From Symbiodinium natans (Eukaryota; Sar; Dinophyceae; Suessiales; Symbiodiniaceae), in contig CAJNDS010002472.1 in assembly GCA_905221605.1 (NCBI GenBank), positions 340,419 to 404,418 on the forward strand: a stretch of DNA of 64,000 bases. The letters are read 5' to 3'. Both the position numbers and the translations under genes were made by a program. The notes beneath the pieces are model-generated. The model made no database searches. It had not been told where the DNA came from and worked only from the letters and a program-made list of their open reading frames with translations. This document shows, piece after piece, positions 1 to 8,802 of the stretch. Positions within the stretch are counted from its first letter, which is position 1. Every line of letters starts with the position of its first letter.

Positions 1-357
1 GGGTTTAGGGAATGGAAAAGCCTGCCGTCCTTCGGGGCCCAAATGAACCCTAACAGGGTGTATGGTTCATATGCCTGAATAGGGATTTATAGTAGTACAG
101 GTTGTGTATGACCCCAAGTTTAAGGTTCATTTGGTCCTGAAGGATCTTCTTCCAACGCAGCGAGAGAATCCAAGCTTGTCCTGAAGGATCTCTGAACACG
201 ACACAAGATAGCGTGAAGAAAGTTGGGAGACGTGGTACTTCTCAAAAGGCTGAAGGCAAAGAGAACTCGGGTCTTACGCGTGCCATGATAAGCAGAAACC
301 TAGCACCAACAGCCAGGCGGAAACCCCAGCGACTAAAAACTCTAAGCGAACCCTTCC
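1..357. other. Stretch without a recognisable gene
   Basis: Only short overlapping ORFs on both strands are present and none shows a recognisable family. Isolated words such as gggtttaggg occur at the very start. I see no exon I can support here. Confidence 0.5.
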
Positions 358-464
358 TGGAGGTTCATGGGTAGCTACATGTCGGGTTCACAGCGTCCTG
401 AACAAGGTGCAACTAGAGCTCCCATACTCGTAACTGTGTTTTTTGCAGTACCCATGAACCTCCA
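358..464. repeat. Palindromic MITE-like element, copy 1
   Basis: The ends form a perfect 16-bp inverted repeat (TGGAGGTTCATGGGTA at 358-373 and its complement at 449-464) around a 75-bp middle. The same arms recur at 4711, 9817, 10901, 22245, 23176 and 26861, so this is one member of a dispersed family. No coding capacity is seen. Confidence 0.8.
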
Positions 465-929
465 TGTAAGACCCTAGACCCTTTTAGACCCTTTCGTTGG
501 GCTCTTGCGTCACTCCACACCGCCTTCTTTGGAACTTTGATGGCTTTTGTCGGTGTCGGGAAAGGCACTCGGATGTTCTTGCTGAACAGTACCTTGCGTT
601 TGGGCATTCAAGGCATTCTCCCAGGAGACGCGCCCAACACCAGCCGGTGATTTCGGGTATCGGGTTTAGGGAATGCTCCCAGCCAAGACACAGGTTTGCA
701 CTCGTCCGGGACACTGGCGTGCATGACGCTATTGTTCCTCTGCTGTCTGAACCCAAGGGCCCCCAAGAGTCCGACCTCTGAACTCCACAAGACAGCGAGG
801 ATGCAGAGCACCCTGAACCCTAAACCCTCAACCCCAAATTTCAGGGACGACCAAGGCTCCGGTAGTACTCAACAGCCTCATTCAAGCCCTGATGGCGTGC
901 ACACCAGCACACCTCTGCGACTTGAACCT
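465..929. other. Stretch without a recognisable gene
   Basis: ORFs of 60-95 codons overlap here on both strands, but none has a recognisable domain. It may hold exons I cannot identify. It ends at the first telomere-like tract. Confidence 0.4.
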
Positions 930-954
930 GGGTTTAGGGTTTAGGGTTTAGGGG
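930..954 (+). repeat. Interstitial TTTAGGG tract
   Basis: About 3.5 tandem TTTAGGG units in plus orientation, the first of many telomere-like tracts in the left 27 kb. Confidence 0.9.
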
Positions 955-1061
955 TTGTCATTCTTGGGTGAGTTGCGTTTTTCTTCGGGGGACCACCCAG
1001 AAACAGTTCTCACTTGTGGAGCCGGTCACGAAAAGCTTAATCTTAAACGCATCCGCGCCAC

Positions 1062-1354
1062 GCTGGGGAATCCCCATGCCTTGAAACCGGAGAAGTGCTT
1101 CCAAAAGCGGGCCACCGTATCGGTGTCGGTGAAGTTGATGAATGCATAGCACAAGGAGACCTTCTCCTGCGGGGGGCTTCGGCGAGGTTCTAGGGCCCTA
1201 GACCCTAAACCCTAAACCCTGAACCCTAAACCCTAAACCCTAAACCCCTCTCTCCGGGAACTCTCGGCTTCTCGCTGCCTTTGCAACTTGCGCTTTCTCA
1301 AAGGCTCCTTGAAGCAGAGCGGCACGTAAAGAAAGTCGAAGGTGCCAGCGAAAC
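1062..1354 (-). CDS. Mei2-like RNA-binding protein, two exons of the C-terminal RRM (partial)
   Basis: Two minus-strand exons can be joined. Exon A (1308-1354) encodes FAGTFDFLYVPLCFK. Exon B (about 1062-1166) encodes EKVSLCYAFINFTD followed by an arginine/tryptophan stretch ending FSGFKAWGFPS. This order of DF-YxP, then YAFINF, then FW-FSGF-WG is the signature of the Mei2-type RRM, a family that binds RNA and is expanded in dinoflagellates. The intron (1167-1307) starts GA, ends AG before G, and contains a telomere-like tract. Upstream exons with the rest of the protein and a downstream exon were not found. The exon B end is inferred from a GT donor at 1061. The family call is from motif reading; exon structure is inferred. 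Confidence 0.72.
1196..1248 (-). repeat. CCCTAAA tract inside the Mei2-like intron
   Basis: Seven near-perfect CCCTAAA units on the plus strand (TTTAGGG on the coding strand). They lie wholly inside the inferred 141-bp intron 1167-1307. Confidence 0.85.
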
Positions 1355-2066
1355 CTACGGTATGAAGGAGCTCAGGCTCATGGTCTGCAGGATGACCCCC
1401 TCCCCCTCTACTACCCCCCCCTTGATTAGGATCAACTCTCCCTAAAGAGTCTTAATTCTGGGGGGACCTAGCCTGGGGGGGGGGGGGGGTAGTATGGAGG
1501 GGGGTAGCAGGAACTTATGGTAGTTGGGGTAGCTCTCTACATTAGGGTCCCTGCACACGGGTGCCGTACTGCATGGGGCCCCCAAACAGGGGCGCCCCAA
1601 ATTCGAGAAGTACCCATGGGGGCATTTGCCAAGATAGATCCACCCCCAAGTCGCCCTATTGTCGGAAACCCCCATGTGACGCCCCCCTCGGGCCTTCTTT
1701 CGAGAGTAGATAGATCACACGTCCTCGAGAAAAGCAGGGCGGGAGGTTGCGCAGCATCACCTCAGGTCAGGAAGTGCAAGGCTCGGGACAAGGGCCTCGG
1801 ATCCATCTTGAAAAAAAACCGCAAACCCCGCCACTGCTGAGGTAAAGTTGCGAGTTGTGAGCTTATTCAGCAGGGCTCTCGGGAAATGCTGAAAATGGGT
1901 GGGCTAATACTTGAGAGCTCTTGGTTTAGGATTAGGAGGGGGAAGGCTTAGGGGCTTAAGGGCGTAAAAACTCAGGGGGCTTCAGGGGCGTGGGGAGCTT
2001 CGGGGCTTTAGGGAGCTTAAGGGCTTAGTCGGCTTAGAGGCCTAGCTCAGGGGCCTAGGGCTTCAG
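1355..2066. other. Low-complexity, gene-poor stretch
   Basis: Contains a G run at about 1474-1488, C-rich runs, and degenerate 'ggggcttaggg' words at about 1930-2060. Overlapping ORFs on both strands have no recognisable domain. An upstream exon of the Mei2-like gene could lie here but I could not identify one. Confidence 0.4.
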
Positions 2067-2111
2067 ATTTAGGGTTAAAGGTTTAGGGTTTAGGGTTTAG
2101 GGTTTAGGGTG
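2067..2111 (+). repeat. Interstitial TTTAGGG tract
   Basis: About five TTTAGGG units, plus orientation. Confidence 0.85.
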
Positions 2112-2199
2112 TAGACCCTCTCAGCAGATCCTTCGCGCGAAAAAACCCTCGCTGCGCCTTCGCCACCACCCTTAGGCGCTCAGATCCCAAGAAAAGCGA

Positions 2200-2350
2200 A
2201 ACCCTAAACGCTACACCCCTAAACCCTAACCCAAAAACTCCAAACCCTAAACCCCAAACATGTAAACCCTAACCCCAAAACTCTAAACCCTAAACCCTGA
2301 ACCCTTAAACCATAGGCCCCAAACTCGAAACCCTAAACCCGAAAACTCTA
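2200..2350 (-). repeat. Degenerate CCCTAAA tract
   Basis: Diverged CCCTAAA units mixed with CCCCAAA, CTCTAAA and CCCTAAC variants, apparently older than the neighbouring perfect tracts. Confidence 0.8.
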
Positions 2351-2420
2351 AGCACACCACAATGTCACCGTAGACCTGTGAGGTGGCCCGGTCTCCTACA
2401 AAACATGTCTTTGGGGTGCA

Positions 2421-2522
2421 GGGTTTCGGGTTTAGGGTTTAGGGTTTCGGGTTTAGGGTTTAGGGTTTAGGGTTTAGGGTTTGGGGTTTAGGGTTTAGGG
2501 TTTTGGGTTTAGGGTTTAGGGA
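2421..2522 (+). repeat. Interstitial TTTAGGG tract
   Basis: Roughly fourteen units in plus orientation with a few TTTCGGG and TTTTGGG variants. Confidence 0.9.
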
Positions 2523-2632
2523 TCTGGGTTCCGGATTCAGGGTTTCGCCAGGGTTGTCAAAGTCAACATCCAGGGGCAGTCGTCCAATCTTCCGAGCTGG
2601 CGATCCATTGCTGAATGGCTGTCCTGCGAACG

Positions 2633-2716
2633 CTAAACCCTAAACCCCAAACCCTAAACCCCAAACCCTAAACCCTAAACCCTGAACCCTAAACCCTAAA
2701 CCCCAGACCCCAAACC
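2633..2716 (-). repeat. Interstitial CCCTAAA tract
   Basis: About twelve units, opposite in orientation to the tracts on either side. Confidence 0.9.
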
Positions 2717-2805
2717 CAAAAAGTTGCCGAACATTCCACCCCGAACCCGGGATGCCCTTTCTTGGATGTTCGAAGCCGTGGACAAAGTGCGGGCAGCCAT
2801 GTCAG

Positions 2806-2890
2806 GAGGGTTTAGGGTTTAGGGTTTAGGGTTTAGGGTTTAGGGTTTAGGGTTTAGGGTTTAGGGTCTAGGGTCTAGGGTCTAGGGTTT
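2806..2890 (+). repeat. Interstitial TTTAGGG tract, nearly perfect
   Basis: About twelve consecutive units; only the last three vary (TCTAGGG). Confidence 0.95.
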
Positions 2891-2893
2891 ACG

Positions 2894-3080
2894 TGGAGGT
2901 TTTCAAGGTTGGGTTGTGGGAAGCCCGGTGTACTTGGGGGTTCTGGGAGTTTGTAGGAATTTCTTGGGTTTACAAGGGTTCATGGGTACTGCTAAGTAGG
3001 GTTCTAAGGACCCTAAATCGGGTTTCAAGTTTAGTTTCCATACTTATAACCCTACATAGAACTACCCATGAGCCTCCAAG
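2894..3080. repeat. Palindromic MITE-like element, copy 2 (long)
   Basis: Starts TGGAGGT just after a TTTAGGG tract and ends TACCCATGAGCCTCCAAG. An internal 'gggttcatgggta' at about 2977 suggests a partial duplication of the left arm. Same family as 358-464. Confidence 0.6.
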
Positions 3081-3125
3081 AAGGTTATGGCTGACTTGAT
3101 GAACCCCAACCGAATGCTTGAGTGA

Positions 3126-3182
3126 TTTAGGGTTTAGGGTTAGGATTTAGGGTTTAGGATTTAGGGTTTAGGGTTTAGGGTG
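3126..3182 (+). repeat. Interstitial TTTAGGG tract
   Basis: About eight units, three of them GATTTAGG variants. Confidence 0.85.
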
Positions 3183-4710
3183 TAAGGGAAAGGCACGGCA
3201 ATTGGGCGAGCACACGGGGGTCTTCCGTCTTCGACGCAAACAACCACAAAGCCTTCGCCATCAACCACGAGCATAACCTTCATGTTTAGCGCATGTGGGT
3301 GTATCGGCGCTCCTGTTCATGTCCTGCTGGAAGACATCCCGCGCACAAGCAAGATGCGGGTGAATCTGTTTGTTTATCGCCTCCAGTGGGGGTGGAACAA
3401 ATATTTCGAATGTCGAGCCAGTCTTAGTTGTCCAGTAGGGGGACTAAAGGATAAAAATTGGGAATATAAGGGGATCATTTACCCCAAAAAGTTCAAGGTT
3501 ACCTACTCTACAACTAAGAATTTGGTCTCAAGCGGGGTAGATGCCGGCAGCAAAATACGGACCGGCATGTTCCGAACTCATGTGTCGCCACAGGCTCTCC
3601 CTCTGCTTCTTCTTCTTCTTCTTCTGCTTCTTCTTCTTCTTCTTCTTATGTTTCTTCTTCTTCTTCAAAAAGTGCTTCAAAGCCATTTCCAGTTGAGACC
3701 ACCGCAGAGCTGAACAACGACCCAGTGACGCCTTTAAACGATTCTTGTTTTCTTCTTATTCTTCTTCTTCGTCTTCTTCTTTTTCTCTTCTTATTCTTCT
3801 TCGTCTTCTTCTGCAGGCTTCTTCTGCTTCTTCTCCTTCTCCCTATTGTTGTTATTATTCTGTTTCTCCTTATTCTTCTTCTTCTCCTCCTCCTTCTTCT
3901 TCTTCTGCAAGCTTCTTCTTCTGCAGGGACAAAAGGTGGAAGGGGCGCGCTCGGTCCGAAGTCGGTCGTATCTTACGGTAGGAGGTACGCAACTTCCCTG
4001 CTACACCAGGCCGGTGGCTACCATGCACCCTATCACAGTATGGCTATCGTGGGCTGGTGCCCAGTACTGCGCGGACACTGACACCAACAGCGAGTCACCC
4101 CTCAAAGCCCTCTGCACGCTTCTCGGCATCTCTCTCCCTCTCTCTGTCTCTCTGCCTCTCTCCCGCTTCCTTCCTGCCAGTGCTCATGGCCCTTTCAGGA
4201 GGGGAGGCGTACCGGGGTCTGACTATGAGTGTCTCTCTCTCCCTCTGCCCTTTCTTTTTGTGGGGCCATGGGGCTTCATCGCGAGCCGCCACGGTCTTTG
4301 GGGAAACAGCTCGCGATCACTGCGTGACGGTCCCTTTGAGAACAGCCCCCCCTACTATAGGTCCACCAAGAGGGGGGTCCTGAATTCGGGGATCGCGAGA
4401 TCCTACCGGAAGAAGTGCATGACCCAGCCTGCCATCTTAAGTCAAGCCTGGTAGTCTCGTCTTCAGCCGGGGCACTTGTGGGATCGGCTTTTCCTCATCG
4501 CTGGCCCACGTGGTCGAGGAGCCACTGCCTCAGAGCACTGCCAGGGGACCACAACAAAAGCCGGGGAGGCAGTAAGACCAGAGCACGTGAAGAATCCGGG
4601 CTCAAAGAACCGTAGCTAACGGTAGGGGGGTAAAAGAGAGAGAATTTGGGGATTCGAGGCTAGAGAAACCTGTAAAAGCTGTCTGTGTACAAGCTGTGCG
4701 AATCATGATC
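3183..4710. other. Microsatellite-rich stretch without a recognisable gene
   Basis: No gene can be supported. CTT/TTC microsatellite dominates 3604-3680 and 3745-3930, giving spurious poly-Leu and poly-Ser ORFs. CT-rich sequence covers about 4120-4160 and 4230-4260. Island 3190-3285 on the minus strand reads MKVMLVVDGEGFVVVCVEDG and might be an exon, but no family is recognised. Confidence 0.5.
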
Positions 4711-4826
4711 TACCTGGAGGTTCATGGGTACTTGGAAGTAGAGATATATAAGTACCCTGAATAGGGTTTTAAGTCTGGCTACCATACTTGCAACCCTACT
4801 TAGAACTACCCATGAACCTCCAAGTA
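4711..4826. repeat. Palindromic MITE-like element, copy 3 (best-preserved ends)
   Basis: The two 20-bp ends are inverted copies with one mismatch: TACCTGGAGGTTCATGGGTA at 4711 and its counterpart at 4807-4826. The inner parts also pair partly (gaa/tag..aaccctacttagaa). Element length is 116 bp. Confidence 0.85.
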
Positions 4827-4888
4827 ACCCTGAGCCCTAAACCCTAAACCCTAAACCCTAAACCCTAAACTCTAAACCCTAAACCCCA
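4827..4888 (-). repeat. Interstitial CCCTAAA tract
   Basis: About eight units directly abutting the palindromic element. Confidence 0.9.
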
Positions 4889-5018
4889 ACAACTCAGGAC
4901 CAGCACCCTGAAGCCAAGGGCAGCTTCGGTGCTATCGGTCTGGTGCATGTCGACTGTATTTGTATACGCCCAGAACACGTCCGGTTGATGGCGAAAGTGC
5001 CTCAAGCGGATTCATGCG

Positions 5019-5100
5019 GTTTAGGGTTTAGGGTTTAGGGTTCAGGGTTGAGGGTTGAAGGTTGAGGGTTCAGGGTTTAGGGTTTAGGGTTTAGGGTGCA
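5019..5100 (+). repeat. Interstitial TTTAGGG tract with diverged centre
   Basis: Perfect units at both ends surround a middle of GTTGAGG and GTTCAGG variants. Confidence 0.85.
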
Positions 5101-5249
5101 GGGTTGGGGGCTCGGGTTTGGGTGTGCAGTTTGCAGCCGTTTTAAAGGTCTGCTGACCGCAAGAACCCATGCAAGATCAAGTTCTACTCAAGCTCATCGG
5201 CTCGTAGACATGAAACTACCTGTTGAGAAAGTCCTTGCGGGTGTCGAGA

Positions 5250-5331
5250 CCCAAACCCTAAACCCTAAACCCTAAACCCTAAACCCTAAACCCTAAACCC
5301 TAAACCCTAAACCCTAAACCCTAAACCCTCA
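5250..5331 (-). repeat. Interstitial CCCTAAA tract, nearly perfect
   Basis: About eleven tandem units, one of the most uniform tracts in the window. Confidence 0.95.
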
Positions 5332-6060
5332 ACTTAAGAGTTCTGTGCTTTGCTGTGCCTCGGAGGCTCCTGGGTCAGGAGGGCTTGGGAGTGCTTGCAG
5401 CTTCGGCAAAGGCCCCGGTGAGATCAGGACAACCAAACCCTAAACACGAATAACCTCAAGAACCCCCGGCCCCAGAAGCCCTAAACCCTAAACCCTAAAC
5501 CCTAAACCCTAAATCCTCAAGAAGTCGAACCTTAAAGAAACCCAAACCTCTCAGGTCCAGGATGCTGAAAATTCCCCAGTCGTGTTGACATTGCACTGAG
5601 AATGCAGTGGCTATCTAGCAAATGCCTTGAGCAAACACATCTGCCGGTGACCAGGGTTCCAGAGGTGCACAGAAGCACCCATGTGGGGAGAGGCTACCGC
5701 TTCAAGCTTGGGCAGGGATTTAGGGTTTAGGGTTTAGGGTTTAGGGTTTTGGGTTTTGGGTTTAGGGTTTACCGAAGGTCTTGAGTTTGTGGCTCCTGAG
5801 AGGTTCAGGGCATCAGCAACCCCAATGCCGGCACAAGACATGGAGGCAGAAACCCTACGAAATCCAATTACAGCCTACTAAACCCTACTATACCCCTACT
5901 AAACTTACTAAACCCTACAAAACCCTACTCTACCCTAAACCCTACTCAACCCCCCCCTTTTTGACATGTCAGAGCCTCTTTCAGACACCTACGGAACCCC
6001 CCCCAGGCTTGAAACTGAGGGCCGGTCAGGGGTGCCAGGCATTGGAGGGCATCGGAGGCA
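5332..6060. other. Short unique islands between tracts, no gene assigned
   Basis: Contains CCCTAAA units at 5479-5519 and TTTAGGG units at 5713-5772. A degenerate CCCTACTAAA region lies at about 5870-5950. The unique islands have no recognisable domain on either strand. Confidence 0.5.
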
Positions 6061-6155
6061 ACCCCGAAACCCTAAACCCTAAGCCCTAAACCCCCTAAAC
6101 TCTAAACCCTAAACCCTCAACCCTAAAACCCCCCTAAACTCTAAACCGTAAACCC
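6061..6155 (-). repeat. Interstitial CCCTAAA tract, diverged
   Basis: CCCTAAA units mixed with CTCTAAA and CCCCCTAAA variants. Confidence 0.8.
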
Positions 6156-6252
6156 TGAGCCTTTTTTTTGGGCGGATTTCGGATTCAGCGCTCTGTGTAT
6201 TCTGAGAGGACGGCAAGTCCAGGAACTCCGGCACGCAACTCCGGAACCAGTC

Positions 6253-6312
6253 ACCCTAAACCCTAAACCCTAAACCCTAAACCCTGAACCCTAAACCCTA
6301 AACCCTAAACCA
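6253..6312 (-). repeat. Interstitial CCCTAAA tract
   Basis: About eight units. The adjoining minus-strand ORF down to 6305 (with GELGPCDAELGAARE) may be an exon, but no family is recognised. Confidence 0.85.
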
Positions 6313-6629
6313 ATCGCTGTATGCTCACAACGGCCGAGGCTAGAGGAGGCTTCGCAGGTGGGCGCTCCCGAGCCGCGCCGAGCTCTGCATCGCACGGCCC
6401 CAACTCGCCCCGCACGTCTTTCAGACAAAAAATCCCAAATAAGCCACAAAAAACCCTAGAAACCCCATGAAAAAAATCTAGAAACCCTAAAAAAAACCTG
6501 AAAAGGCATGGAAGACCCCCAAGCCTGTGAATAACCTGCGCGAAGCTCGGCGCGAAGCTCGCAAGGTCGAACATCCAAGTGCCGTGGGAAGGGCCCCCCA
6601 AGGTGCCCCAACAGCCAAGACCCTCAACC

Positions 6630-6697
6630 CTCAAATCCTAAACCCTAAACCCTAAATCCTAAACCCTAAATCCTAAACCCTAAACCCTAAACCCTAC
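6630..6697 (-). repeat. Interstitial CCCTAAA tract
   Basis: About nine units, three with the TCCTAAA variant. It marks the left edge of the AT-rich island. Confidence 0.9.
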
Positions 6698-7002
6698 ATG
6701 AGGCCTTCAGCCCGAGGCCCGGGCCTGAGGATCTGTGAATCCTCTCGAAAAAGGCCTGCAATTACGAGGTGACATGTCAGGCTTTCTTGCGTGCTCCCTT
6801 CATATCTTTTCCGTTATCTGGAGCTCATGAGCTGAAAATACATAGAGTTCGTGCATGAGTTTCGCGTGTTCACTTCTTTCACGCGCTGTTTAAACGCAAG
6901 ATACTCAGTAAACGCCGTAAAATTTAATGTAATCTTACTCACTCGCGGGCTACAACTTTAATATTCATGAAATGACCGCGCAAAACACCCATTAAAAGGT
7001 AG

Positions 7003-7085
7003 AAGATGTAACGCACAAGATAGTATTACTGGACATGCGAAAGACCCCCTAACAGTAATGGAATTCCAGTAATTTGCTACATCTT
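7003..7085. repeat. Nested inverted repeat (hairpin)
   Basis: Outer arms AAGATGTA (7003-7010) and TACATCTT (7078-7085), inner arms ATTACTGGA (7025-7033) and TCCAGTAAT (7065-7073). The two levels are nested and could fold into one interrupted stem. Confidence 0.7.
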
Positions 7086-7772
7086 ATTGAGTGGATGTTT
7101 TTGCATCCTTCCGCTCGCCGGGAAATGAACAACGCTCGCTAAGTTCTTTATCTTGATACGTTATCTTGGTTCACCGATGTCCTAACCTTGATCCTGTAAC
7201 GCTTCGTTGTCCCTCACAATCATCTCTTTATGAATTGAGCCTCTTGCCCACAAGAACATGCAGTTAATTCATACACGCTCATCAATTCCTTTGCCTTTAC
7301 TATCCGTACGGGTTCTATTTATATCAATTGGGATGCACGTGCTTACATGTCTTTGATTTTTGGAATAGTGCAAAACAGTGAGGCCGCGAGCGGGCTTTTA
7401 GTGCATTTCATGACCCTTGTAATGTGATCCAGATATTCATTATGAAAATGCGTGATTCAATATGGTAAATTAAGAATGTTCAATCTCTAGCTCAGAACCA
7501 TAAACGCATGATTCGTCCGTGCTCATTGTGTTCACTCACTCATTCATGAAAGCAAAAGAGGGAATTCCTAGCAACTTAATATAATCCAACATCCAGAACA
7601 TGCCCAACAAGAAAGCTTCACTCGTGAGGGCGTATTTGGTGCGGTTATGCTCTTCCTCGGTCTTTATCTACGAGCGAATGAAGATAAGGAGTGAGAGAAG
7701 TTGTTATATCACAACCGAACGAAGTAAACCACAACATGCAATAACAATAAGATAATATTGATACTTTGGGCT

Positions 7773-7858
7773 GTTCCCCCTTATACTAACAGTCCTTAGT
7801 AGGGATGTGAATAGAGGTACCTTACTCCCTATTAAGCACGGTTAGTATGCGGGGGAAC
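7773..7858. repeat. Long imperfect hairpin
   Basis: Left arm starts GTTCCCCCTTATACTAAC and the right arm ends GTTAGTATGCGGGGGAAC. They pair with two mismatches in 18, and pairing continues inward (CTTAGTAGGGA with TCCCTATTAAG). About 34 bp of stem encloses a short loop. It could be a small MITE or a structured RNA. Confidence 0.8.
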
Positions 7859-8092
7859 GTTAACAAAACGACTAAAATGATGCACGCCCAAATACTAGTA
7901 CAACATACTATCTACAGTCTCATAGTACTAGGGGAATCTTTGACTAGGAATCTTATGCTTGCACCTTCATTCATACTACTATTTTGCAAGGAATGAAGCT
8001 CCAAAGTGCGGTACAAACGTTTGTCAATCCAAACGGCCCATAGTTAATCGACTTCGTGCTGGATGTCCCTCTTTTCACCCTGAACTCAACAA

Positions 8093-8152
8093 ACCCTAAC
8101 CCTAAACCCTAAACCCTAAACCCTAAACCCTAAACCCTAAACCCTAAACCCA
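8093..8152 (-). repeat. Interstitial CCCTAAA tract
   Basis: About eight units marking the right edge of the AT-rich island. Confidence 0.95.
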
Positions 8153-8285
8153 CGGAGCCCTGCCTGGTCCTCGCTCAAGCAGCCAGCCGAAAGCACATCC
8201 AAGGAATCAAAGCCGAAACAGCCGCAGCGAGAGCCCTTCAGAGGGCGCGCCCCACTGTGCCCAAAATGGGGGGGTCTCCGAAAAA

Positions 8286-8351
8286 AAGGGTTTAGGGTTT
8301 AGGGTTTAGGGTTTAGGGTTTAGGGTTTAGGGTTTAGGGTTTAGGGTTTTT
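8286..8351 (+). repeat. Interstitial TTTAGGG tract
   Basis: About nine perfect units. Only about 135 bp separates it from the oppositely oriented tract at 8093-8152. Confidence 0.95.
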
Positions 8352-8376
8352 TGGGAAAGACCCAAGTCCCTGCGAC

Positions 8377-8637
8377 ATGCGGAGCCTCGATCGGACAACT
8401 CAACTTCGGGGGCACGCCTCGACTTCGCCGTTGCTCAGAGCCCCTGCGCGGCTCAATGTGAGTCTTCTTTTGGTATCTTGGCTAATAGGTATCCTGCAAG
8501 GTGAAACAGAACCCGATTGTGCACGGCAAGCATTGGACGAGGACACAAGCCTGTCTCTTCTCAAGTCATCCATGAAGCAGCGGAGGACTGCGACAGCACA
8601 TGGTGACATGGCCCCATGTGCTGCCTCGTCTAATTAA
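8377..8637 (+). CDS. Small ORF with a hydrophobic segment, uncertain
   Basis: An 86-codon plus-strand ORF begins with ATG and ends TAA. It has a hydrophobic stretch (VSLLLVSWLIGILQG, about residues 29-43) followed by an acidic/polar tail with DTSLSLLKSS. Dinoflagellate secreted proteins often show a signal sequence followed by such a SLL-containing segment, so an N-terminal exon is possible. An opposite-strand ORF of 69 codons overlaps it. No function is assigned. Confidence 0.25.
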   Translation: MRSLDRTTQLRGHASTSPLLRAPARLNVSLLLVSWLIGILQGETEPDCARQALDEDTSLSLLKSSMKQRRTATAHGDMAPCAASSN

Positions 8638-8645
8638 TATTTATC

Positions 8646-8727
8646 TATATATATATATATATATATATATATTGTGTATTAGAGATTATTATATATGACT
8701 ATATACATATATATATATATATATATA
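8646..8727. repeat. (TA)n microsatellite
   Basis: Two TA-repeat blocks (about 8648-8671 and 8707-8727) separated by a short AT-rich spacer. Confidence 0.9.
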
Positions 8728-8802
8728 CTGCCTCTACTTCTGTGCTCATGCGACAAGCCGCGGAGACCGCCATGTCTGCAGAGGGTGGGGGCATCGTCTG
8801 GC

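Larger units (their letters stand above)
2109..2806 (-). other. Candidate small exons between telomere-like tracts
   Basis: The unique islands between tracts are open on the minus strand and read like protein. Island 2112-2198 gives SERLRVVAKAQRGFF. Island 2551-2632 gives SPARKIGRLPLDVDFDNPG. Island 2717-2805 gives ARTLSTASNIQERASRVRGG. Each is 80-95 bp, the size of the proven exons nearby. They could be exons of one gene upstream of the Mei2-like exons. No family is recognised, and the plus strand of the last island is also open, so this is only a suggestion. Confidence 0.25.
6770..8090. other. AT-rich island without ORFs, bounded by telomere-like tracts
   Basis: About 1.3 kb of clearly lower GC than its surroundings, with no ORF of 60 codons, bounded by CCCTAAA tracts at 6630-6697 and 8093-8152. 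It holds at least two strong inverted repeats (7003-7085 and 7773-7858) and a weaker CTAGTAC/GTACTAG pair at about 7903-7932. An organelle-derived insertion (dinoflagellate mitochondrial DNA is rich in hairpins) is possible, but I recognise no mitochondrial gene fragment. A non-coding nuclear element is the alternative. Confidence 0.5.

Noticed and set aside
2067-3182. CRISPR-like array
   Set aside because: Tandem 7-bp units with irregular unique islands; no constant 25-40 bp repeat with equal spacers, and the genome is eukaryotic.
3282-4081. Leucine-rich ORFs with apparent membrane segments
   Set aside because: They are translations of a CTT/TTC microsatellite in different frames; no other coding sign.
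4910-4960. Kinase glycine-rich loop exon (AKGSFGAIGLVHVD, plus strand)
   Set aside because: A single loop-like string with no following lysine/glutamate motifs and no splice context.
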